Source of the DNA: Hamiltosporidium tvaerminnensis
Lineage: Eukaryota > Microsporidia > Dubosqiidae
Length of the DNA: 64,000 nucleotides
Reading direction: 5' to 3'
Assembly: GCA_022605425.2 (NCBI GenBank)
Contig: CM061247.1
Coordinates: forward strand, 62,001 to 126,000
Positions 56,898-64,000 of the stretch are shown here, in pieces. The position numbers and the translations under genes were made by a program. Position 1 is the first letter of the stretch, and each line of letters begins with the position of its first letter. The notes beneath the pieces were generated by a model. The model saw only the letters and a list, made by a program, of their open reading frames with translations, was not told the DNA's origin and ran no database searches.

Positions 56898-57266
56898 TCA
56901 TTTATATTTTATCAATAAATGAATGTTAAGGTTTAGAAATTTTCATATTTTAGACATCAAAACCTAGCAAAACATCTTTAAATTTACAAATACTTGAAAC
57001 AAACGAAAACTTTCTTAATAAATTTAACATTTATAGTTTTCTATTAAATAAATTAAACAAACTATTCAATACGAACAAAATTTATAAAGTCATACAAACG
57101 GATTTTTAATTTCTATTAAATCAATAAAATATTATATTCAATACACAACAAAAATATCTTAGAAAAATGAGATTAATTAAATATTATATTTACATTTTAA
57201 TAATCGAAAAATAATCAATAAAAATATCTTAGAAATTAAATTACAGAACTAAACATAATTACATCT

Positions 57267-57536
57267 TTATTCATTAGAAGGTACAATAACATCTATAGTT
57301 TCCAATAAAGATACTTTTATATCTTTTCTCATTATTTCAATTTTCTTTAAATACTCATCTCTAAATTTAGTATGATTAGGCATTTTTGTAACATCGTATA
57401 CTGTTTTAAAAAGTATGTAAAATACGAAAACCAATGATTCAAAAAATATAAACAATATAAAATTACAACTTGTTAAATATCTAAATAATCCTCCTAAGAA
57501 AAATAGAAGTAAACATAATTGTTTAGACTCTTCCAT
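57267..57536 (-). CDS. Small membrane protein, unknown
   Basis: 89 residues. Two closely spaced hydrophobic segments (about 6-21 and 25-48, rich in Leu and Phe) precede a charged C-terminal tail (NHTKFRDEYLKKIEIMRKDI). CCC at 57541-57543 (complement) lies four bases upstream of the ATG, in the same CCCTTTTATG arrangement as the symplekin gene. That arrangement is the main reason to believe this short frame. No family is recognised. It lies 358 bp from the 3' end of the AP sigma gene, same strand. Confidence 0.65.
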   Translation of the reverse strand: MEESKQLCLLLFFLGGLFRYLTSCNFILFIFFESLVFVFYILFKTVYDVTKMPNHTKFRDEYLKKIEIMRKDIKVSLLETIDVIVPSNE

Positions 57537-57650
57537 AAAAGGGTAATTGTTTTTTAATTAAGAAAGGTTTTTTTTATATTTTTGTTTAAAATTTGTATTC
57601 AAGAGATTTTAATTGAAGTTTTTTTTTTAATTTTAATATTTATTTTCTAT

Positions 57651-57808
57651 GATTAAGATAAAGAGAGGAAGATTTTAATACTAATCTATACTTATTTTAC
57701 GACTGGAAAAATTATTTTTTAAATTCTTATATTAAGATAAAGAGAGGAAAATTTGAATTATCAATCTATACTTTATTGTACGACTGGAAAAATTATTTTT
57801 TAAATCAT
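57651..57808 (+). repeat. 79-bp tandem duplication
   Basis: Two units start about 57651 and 57730, sharing TTAAGATAAAGAGAGGAA and ACGACTGGAAAAATTATT. They lie between the small membrane-protein gene and the AP sigma gene. Confidence 0.95.
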
Positions 57809-57894
57809 TTTATAGAAATAAATATAGAATATACGGTAACTTATTTAATATTCTAAAGCGAATGAATAATTTTTATTAAATTTTAATTCTTTAT

Positions 57895-58320
57895 TTAATA
57901 CTTTTCGTTGAGTATTTTTTCTTGAAAAATATTCATTTTATTTAAAATTGTAATTTCATCTGTTTCAATGACTTTCCCATTGCAAATATAATTATCCAAT
58001 AGGTAATGTACCTTATCAAAACTATAAATCAAATTCAATTCACATACTCTTTTAAAATATTTATCTAAAACTATTACAAAAGTATTCATTGCATTTGAAA
58101 TATAAAATAGATTTTCTGAATTATCCACAACAAAACATAAAATAATACTGGCAAATTTTTCAAATAAAATAGTGAATTTCTCTTTTTTTATTATTTTGTC
58201 TGGTTCCTTCAATAATAATATTTCTTTTATTATTGTTTTATCGTCGATAGATATTTTAAAATATGTTCTTGTTATTCTTATTTCTTTCTTTCTATTGAAT
58301 CCAAGTATTTTTAAAATCAT
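57895..58320 (-). CDS. APS3: Clathrin/AP-complex sigma (small) subunit, probably AP-3
   Basis: 141 residues, the usual length of sigma chains (~140-190). It starts MILKILGFNRKKEIRITRTY, the longin-like first strand of the family. The core FVVDNSENLFYISNAMNTFV leads to LDKYFKRVCELNLIYSFDKV (85-104), then HYLLDNYICNGKVIETD (105-121), where CELNLIYSFDKVH and GKVIET match the sigma signature. DKVH and VIET are closer to AP-3 sigma than to the FNFEKAYxILDE of AP-1/AP-2, so AP-3 is favoured. The protein stabilises the adaptor core and helps recognise dileucine cargo at Golgi or endosomal membranes. No C-run is evident at the start. Confidence 0.85.
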   Translation of the reverse strand: MILKILGFNRKKEIRITRTYFKISIDDKTIIKEILLLKEPDKIIKKEKFTILFEKFASIILCFVVDNSENLFYISNAMNTFVIVLDKYFKRVCELNLIYSFDKVHYLLDNYICNGKVIETDEITILNKMNIFQEKILNEKY

Positions 58321-58367
58321 TTGTTTTTATTATTTCTTGTAATAAATATTTGTTGATTGTAAAACAA

Positions 58368-58580
58368 GTTTCATATTTATTATTTCTATAAAATATATTT
58401 CGAATAAAAAATGATTGAATTAAAGTATAATTGGTTTCATATTCTCTATTTCTATAAAATATATTTTGAATAAAAGTTGATTGAATTAAATTATAATTGG
58501 TTTCATATTATGTATTTCTATAAAATATATTGAAATTTTAAAATTTTCTCATTAAAGTATAATTGGTTTTATTCTGTATT
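58368..58580 (+). repeat. 66-bp tandem repeat, about three units
   Basis: Units begin at 58368, 58434 and 58500 with a partial fourth at 58566. Each has GTTTCATATT, TATTTCTATAAAATATATT and, except the last, a TGATTGAATTAAA box. It sits about 50 bp upstream of the AP sigma start, so it lies in its promoter region. Confidence 0.9.
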
Positions 58581-58667
58581 TTCATGAATGACTTATCAAA
58601 AAGTAAAAGTGAAATTTAATTCACTCATCTTTAATTCAAAATATTTTTTTTTGAATGAATATATCCC

Positions 58668-59290
58668 TTCTTTTTAAAAAGTGTTATGTTGCATTCATGG
58701 CATTAACAAGGTTCTAGGTTTGTTGCAGATTAAAACTCCACCAAAACTCTTTCAGTATCTTCTACGATACTTAAATCCCGAAGCTTTTCATCTAAAATGC
58801 ATTTAATCTAGTAAATGGGAAAGGCAATTACTCTGAATTCGTTAATATCTGTCATGGGGTGTGATAGTGGGTCGGAACCCGTCTTATGCTCTTCGACAAC
58901 AGCAGCATTGCTACTTCAATTATACTTTCTGAACCTAATAGACTTCTAGCTAAGATATATTTCGGCGACTTACATGGAATACACCTAGACCTATGTCATA
59001 CAAACAAGAAAACATGCTGCTTAGTATTCCTAGGCTTATAGAAGGGGATGTTTTTACATCTCCCAAACCCTAAGTCTTCTAACCCGTGTAAGCAATGTTA
59101 GGTTTCCATGCTTTTACATATCAATTACCTACAAATAATCTTGATTTATAATCTAGTGACATAAGAAAACACGAAATAAGTTTTTAGAAAAATCTTTAAT
59201 GTTTTTTAGACCTTCTTATCCCCTTTAAAACTTATATACCAACCAAAATACAGTGTGGTTTTCATATCACCAAATCAAAACAAGGATTTT
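58668..59290 (-). repeat. Family A repeat, copy A5 (reverse orientation)
   Basis: The only copy on the minus strand. Reversed, it shows TATGTAAAAGCATGGAAACC, CGGGTTAGAAGACTTAGG, CCATGTAAGTCGCCGAAATA and a GTTAATGCCATGAATGCAAC end. The terminal CTTGCCAC box is replaced by CACTTTTTAAAAAG. It is moderately diverged. Confidence 0.7.
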
Positions 59291-59841
59291 ACTCGAATTT
59301 CTTATAATCCTTACCAAAAATAGAATTTCTAAAGTGGATATTCACCCGTCACCATCTCAAATTAAGATAAAAAATAAAAAAATATTTATAATCAGTAAAT
59401 TACAGTTTACTTGTCTCAATACAAATTCATATTTCAAATAATAAATTTACTTTTTAAAAATTATAGAACCAATAAAAATTCATCTCATGATCATAGTTTT
59501 ATATTAAATCCAGTATTTTTATTTAAATACAGTATTGTATCTCAGTTTTTTATATATATAATAAATAATTTTGTAATTAAGTTTGTTATAAACATTGAAA
59601 ATATTTCCATCATTATTCATTTGTAATACATATGAAATAAGATATCGATAATTACTTTATTATTAAAAATATTTTAAAATAAAATGATTGTAAATTTTAT
59701 ATTTTAGGTATTCTTAATAAACATAATAGTAATTTTTTTTTCAATTTTCAACAATTTCATTAAAGAAACAAAATTAAAACAAATTTATCGTTTATGAAAA
59801 TTCTTTTGTAATTGTATAAAATAATAAATTATAATGGGTTT
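59291..59841. other. AT-rich spacer
   Basis: No gene. Frames at 59253 and 59411 lack a start signal and any protein character. Confidence 0.5.
59836..59838 (+). promoter_or_regulatory. GGG-type start-proximal signal
   Basis: GGG three bases before the ATG at 59842. It favours that Met over the upstream in-frame Met at 59812. Confidence 0.4.
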
Positions 59842-60390
59842 ATGGTTGAATTTAGAGAGATAAATAATAGAACCAGACCATCAGAAAACAACATACCAAA
59901 CCAAAACAACAACAATGGTGAAGATAGTTCAGATTATATATATTATGATTGTCGAGATATTTCTGACGTCGAAAGACCAGTATCACCTGTAAGTATTAGA
60001 CGAGATGGTTTTTATATTATAGATGTTGAAAATCGAAGCAGTAGGAGTAGAAATATAAATATAAATAGAAGCAGAATTGGGAATGTAAATAGAAATTTAT
60101 CACAACCATCCTTGACGTCTTCTTTAATGACAGTGTTACGTATTATAACAGCCAGAGACAAATCACCTGATTTTTTAATATTTCCTTTGCTTTTATTTAT
60201 AATTTGTTACTTTTTTAGAATTTCCTATGTACCATTTCATTTAACAATATTTGTATTTTACCAGTATTTGAGCGGTAATTCTTTTATTTCATTTGTAACA
60301 AATTTTTTCATATATTACTCTGCTTTGTTTGTTCTAAAAATAATCCAATATTTTATATGGAAAACATTAAAATGGAGTTTTAATTTTTAG
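59842..60390 (+). CDS. Membrane protein with disordered N-terminus, unknown
   Basis: 182 residues from the preferred start at 59842; ten more if the ATG at 59812 is used. The N-terminal ~95 residues are polar and low-complexity (Asn, Ser and Arg repeats such as RSSRSRNININRSR). The C-terminal part has three hydrophobic segments (DFLIFPLLLFIICYFF, then FHLTIFVFYQYL, then FFIYYSALFVLKIIQYFIW) and ends in KTLKWSFNF. The topology, a soluble disordered region followed by a compact membrane bundle, has vague parallels in ER proteins, but no family motif is present. Confidence 0.65.
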   Translation: MVEFREINNRTRPSENNIPNQNNNNGEDSSDYIYYDCRDISDVERPVSPVSIRRDGFYIIDVENRSSRSRNININRSRIGNVNRNLSQPSLTSSLMTVLRIITARDKSPDFLIFPLLLFIICYFFRISYVPFHLTIFVFYQYLSGNSFISFVTNFFIYYSALFVLKIIQYFIWKTLKWSFNF

Positions 60391-62334
60391 ATTTATTTTA
60401 TCTAATATTTTGATAAATTCATATTAAAAATATTTGGCTTTTATTTATCTTTTTAAGAAAAAATCTTTTCTGAAATACAAATCTAATTTTAATATTCTGG
60501 TGGACAAAAAATAGAATTTGTAGTTTTATTATGATTAAAATGTAAAAGTAAGATTTTTATTTTATAATTATTAGAAATTTGTAGTACATATTTACATTTC
60601 GATTAATTTTGTTACTAGCCAATAAACTCGTGGAAATAAACCTAATTTTAGATAAAATAAAAAATGAAATCATCATCTTATATTTAATAAGTCGGACTTT
60701 AAATTCTATATATTTTCCTTCGGCTTTTATAACCTCAACTAGGCTGTTTTCTCGTATATTTTTTTACTCTTTCATATCTATACTTTTAATCTCGTTTAGA
60801 CATTTCTAAATAAAATTTAAGGATCTTTATTGTAATATTTTACAATCATATTTTACAAGTTTAATTTTTAAGAGCTTTCGGTTATTTTTCGGCTTATTCT
60901 AATCAGTTCTCACTACTCTTGTCTTTTTTATCCAATTCTATTTTTTTTTTCAGAATATTTTCTTAAAACACGTTTTATTGGTTGGCTGTATTATTTAATT
61001 TAGTAGTTGCTTAGGTTCCTAATTATCCTTATTAAAAAAATTGTAATTTAATAATGTATAAACATTTCGCATTCATCAAAACGAATTGTCCATTAAATTA
61101 TTACTCGGAATGCAAAAAAATAAATCAAAAAAGGCTTTTTTTAAATTGCTTCTATTTCAGAATTGCTTATTTATAAGAAAAAAGCTTAAAACGAAATTAT
61201 GAGAAAAAATATTACATCAGATCTTACTTTATTAAATTTCAAAATATATCTATCGATGCTAATCTTATCTTTTTTATTATAACTTAGAAAGCTTTTTTAA
61301 AAATAGCTAAGCAAATATTATATCAAATTAATTAAACGTTTTCAGGTTTTTCATCTTCTACTTATTTGCTCTATTATTAGTTATTGAGATTTATATACAA
61401 AACAGAAGTCTCATATTCTCAATATGTGCACTATTATTGGGGTCTTACACTTTTCGAATCAATTAAACATTTCAAGGTGTGTTTTTGGTATTGAAATTAC
61501 AGGAATTATATAACTGAGTATGAGTTCTTAAAGGTTATAGTAGTTTTAATTTACATTTTATTTTTCAAGTAATACCAATCTTGAGATATGGCTTATCAAC
61601 ACAGATAATATTTTAATTATAATTACTGAAATAATTAAAGTTATAGATTTAAAAACAGTAAAATTTTTTACTTTTGTTTTTTATTTTTAAAGTAGATTTT
61701 ATTTTTTATACCTTAGTTTTGATTTGTTAAATATTTTTGTGTCATGATTAGCAAGTTTAATATTATATTTTAAATTGATTTACCTTTTTAATATCTAAAT
61801 CAATGTATACTAATTATTAACTAGATTATATAAGAATTACAATGTTTTAACTTATCTAAAAAGCCGAAAATTATATTAAAATAAAATAATTTCATTAGTT
61901 TAATAATTTTCTAAAACCATCCTCAATACTGATAGGCACAAAAGGACCGAAATAGGTAAATATATTTACTTTCAATTTCAAATTTTAAATTTTTGATTTA
62001 TTTGAACCCTGATCTTTTGTTCAATATAAGAAAAAGATGAGGCATACAAATCTGTATTGCCTATTTTTGTTTGTATATTTAAGATAAAGTATGAAAAATG
62101 CTCATTTATGGCTATAATAGACACCATAATTAATTAATGAGATGTTTAATCTACTATTTGTTAGAAAATATAAACTCGAGGTCTTTAGATAATTAGAAGT
62201 CAATTTGTATAATAAGTTCTTGAAAATTAGATCCATATTGAGAGGATACACTGGAATGAAACTGATGTCAAATTCGGAATAATAAATCAACTAAATTTAT
62301 TTTGAATACGAAATTGAATAATATAACTTTCATT
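60391..62334. other. Gene-free AT-rich region
   Basis: No gene on either strand in almost 2 kb. The 66-codon frame at 60609 is hydrophobic by composition only. Confidence 0.5.
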
Positions 62335-62520
62335 AAAGTAGTAATTACTTCCCAAGATTCACTTCAAATTATTCAAACATAAATACAAGAAATTTATACT
62401 TATAAATCAATAAATTGTGTTTAATTTATACGTTTAGTGTGCCTATACTTTCTTGGGTTATAATAATTAAGATGGCATTATTTCTAAATAAAAACCTTAA
62501 CTCTAAGGAAGCTTATTGAA
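62335..62520 (+). repeat. Family B repeat, partial copy B5
   Basis: It aligns only with the first ~200 bp of B1 and B3 (TAATTACTTCCCAAGATTCACTT and what follows), then gives way to family C. It shows that family B copies are cut by later insertions. Confidence 0.4.
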
Positions 62521-62540
62521 TGTAAGTATATAAGAATATT

Positions 62541-62765
62541 TTCCCACCATTCCGGGAGCAGAAAAGCTTGGAGTATTCTCTGCTTGTCTAAGAGGCAACT
62601 AAAAGGAACTGGTCTTCCGGGTTGGGCGTAGGGCTAAATACCTACCCTTTAAAACTACATTTTTACGAAACTCGAAAAAGAAACAAAACCACTGGAAAAA
62701 GACCGGTGGGTGGTATTACTGATAGCGGTCAAGGCTCGTGCAAGGTTTTAGTGACAAAGATAATA
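62541..62765 (+). mobile_element. Family C short element, copy C3
   Basis: Plus-strand copy: CCGGGAGCAGAAAAGCTTGG, GAGTATTCTCTGCTTGTC, AAGAGGCAACTAAAAGGA, CCGGGTTGGGCGTAGGGCTA, then CACTGGAAAAAGACCGG and AAGGCTCG. The (GAAT)n tail is missing, so it ends early. It abuts the family B fragment B5. Confidence 0.65.
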
Positions 62766-63426
62766 ATAACGATACAAGAATATATAATCTATAGCATAAA
62801 AAAAGTTGTGGAAACCGTAATTTTAATTTTATAAAGAAGAATGAAGACAAGACAAAATACTAACTTACGACAAGAAAGAGTATACAGAGATGTCGTTAAA
62901 CCAGCAAAAATGTACAAACAATATATAAATCCTTACATTTTATGTTAAGTACGCATAAAATGGTAAGAAAGCAGAGAATAAATTTATTTAGCTTCAATCT
63001 GCAGATATAAAAACCGAAACCAAAGTATTAGACTACAGATATTAAAAGATACGGATAATAAGACGAGTAAAGAGGTATATAAAGTCATTTAAAACAAATA
63101 TAATATTTTTTTTATAAAATTTATTTCGATTTATTGCAAACAAAATTTTTTTTGATTTTCAAATTTTCAAATTTTTAATTCTAATTTATTAAATAAATTC
63201 TTATTTGAATCGTTATTAAACTAAAATAAAAATTAAAAATTCCTCTTTTTTATTTCCTGAATTAATAGTAGAAATATTCTTATTAATTCTACAAAATAAA
63301 TAAATTACTATCGAGACTAAATTTAGCTGTTTTTAATATTTGGAGTTCTAAGATCAAAAAAGAAAACTTTATATTGTTTAATTTTAAATCTATAAAATAG
63401 AAAATTATTTTTAACGTTTTTTTATT
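62766..63426. other. AT-rich spacer, 3' flank of eIF2B gamma
   Basis: Nothing recognisable. Confidence 0.5.
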
Positions 63427-64000
63427 TTAAAGTTCGCCTAAACTAAAAATCTCTGAACTTGCTTTTATCGCTTCAGAAAAAACATATTTTGGCATTATTT
63501 TGCAGGTTTTTAGAAAACATCTATCACATATTACAACACTTTCTCCAATTATAGAATCTTGAATTAAACAATTTTCTCCGATCTTTGTATTATCAAGAAT
63601 AATACTTGAAAGAATTCTCGTTCCTTTCCCTATTCTACAATTATTTCCAATTATAGAATTATATAAATAGAAATCACCAGGTAAAAATTTTTTACCCACA
63701 ATATTTCGAACATCTTCATTTTGATCTTTAAAAGATATTTTTTTAAGAGTTTGTCTGCAACAATTTTTATACTCAAATATTTCACCTTCTCCATTTAATA
63801 TCCATTGTGGTATAAAACTAGATTGTTTCTTTGCCAAAGATGCTTTTATAAATGCTTCAATAGAATTTATTTGAAAATAATATCCACTATCAACTCTCAT
63901 AACCTTGACTGGGCATTTTTCTCTTAAATTTTCTATTAAAAATGGCAGAAAACTTGCTTTGAAGCTAAAAAATGACTCTTCGTATTCCAATAAACTTTTA
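63427..64000 (-). CDS. GCD1: eIF2B gamma subunit, C-terminal part (5' end outside window)
   Basis: The frame stays open to the window edge. The TTG at 63990 is not a true start, and the codons before it (KSL) continue the protein, so about 190 C-terminal residues are seen. After a linker (RVDSGYYFQINSIEAFIKAS resembles the RVNTLxAYLEAN segment) comes a left-handed beta-helix of hexapeptide repeats: LYNSIIGNNCRIGKGTRILS, then ILDNTKIGENCLIQDSIIGE, then VVICDRC and LKTCKIM. Order and the CxIG/IxxSII pattern match eIF2B gamma (EIF2B3/Gcd1), part of the exchange factor that reloads eIF2 with GTP. eIF2B epsilon or a sugar nucleotidyltransferase are the alternatives. Confidence 0.75.
   Translation of the reverse strand, partial: KSLLEYEESFFSFKASFLPFLIENLREKCPVKVMRVDSGYYFQINSIEAFIKASLAKKQSSFIPQWILNGEGEIFEYKNCCRQTLKKISFKDQNEDVRNIVGKKFLPGDFYLYNSIIGNNCRIGKGTRILSSIILDNTKIGENCLIQDSIIGESVVICDRCFLKTCKIMPKYVFSEAIKASSEIFSLGEL

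Larger units (their letters stand above)
53874..57266. other. Gene-free region with duplications and decayed frames
   Basis: It contains the tandem duplications at 54361 and 56742. On the plus strand, about 55340-55540, two phases read NNVGSSCEVFYCVPLDITIN and then DEKLSYFEDEQTANKFLRF. On the minus strand at 55990-55855, SIDQCLTISSYNGLKEEIEI and VVHPRNFEVKEEMNK form one open stretch. These look like dead gene pieces; none has a start signal. Confidence 0.4.

Noticed and set aside
60609-60809. 66-codon plus-strand frame
   Set aside because: Ile/Ser/Phe-rich chance frame without start signal or neighbours in support.
27008-64000. Search for tRNA genes
   Set aside because: No GGTTCGA-type T-loop with a matching acceptor stem was seen by eye anywhere in the window; a tRNAscan run would be decisive.

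Overview
The window looks like nuclear DNA of a microsporidian with a large, gene-sparse, very AT-rich genome. Three things point that way. The proteins are eukaryotic but shortened: Prp31, the AP sigma chain, Phs1 and symplekin are near or below the usual length. Many starts carry a run of C (or G) within about 4-22 bases upstream of the ATG, the CCC/GGG-like signal known for Microsporidia. The genes are almost all intron-less. Coding sequence fills only about 29 percent of the 64 kb; the rest is decayed mobile DNA and AT-rich spacer. I cannot name the species; expanded genomes such as those of mosquito or Daphnia parasites would fit.

Layout. 0-8 kb: a decayed repeat (family B), copies A1 and A2 of a ~700 bp repeat (family A), the 20S proteasome alpha-5-like gene and a small ubiquitin-specific protease. 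10-12.3 kb: a 776-residue leucine-rich-repeat protein. 12.3-16.6 kb: decayed sequence and another family B copy. 16.8-17.7 kb: a second ubiquitin protease, paralogous to the first. 18-29.6 kb: A3, minisatellites, a small membrane protein that probably has a 244-nt intron, a two-RRM protein, the 3-hydroxyacyl-CoA dehydratase Phs1, a GC-richer short element (family C), a family B copy, a 3'-terminal piece of LSU rDNA, a 726-residue membrane protein with a decapeptide repeat, an RTE-type retrotransposon tail and a four-TM protein. 31.9-41.6 kb: the best-preserved stretch, with acyl-protein thioesterase, symplekin/Pta1 and two Ste24-type CAAX proteases flanking a minimal Prp31. 41.6-52 kb: an almost gene-free graveyard of repeats. 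52-64 kb: a frameshifted secreted-protein gene, a UBE3D/Ipa1-like protein, a small membrane protein, an AP-complex sigma subunit, an unknown membrane protein and the C-terminal part of eIF2B gamma running off the end.

Together the genes cover protein turnover (proteasome, deubiquitinases, UBE3D-like), CAAX and palmitoyl processing (Ste24 pair, thioesterase), mRNA maturation (symplekin, Prp31, RRM protein), vesicle sorting (AP sigma), very-long-chain fatty acid elongation (Phs1) and translation initiation (eIF2B gamma). They do not form an operon. The most interesting signals are the six-copy family A repeat of unknown nature, the probable long intron with an internal inverted repeat, the USP pair with hydrophobic N-termini, and a recurring habit of 64-80 bp tandem duplications.
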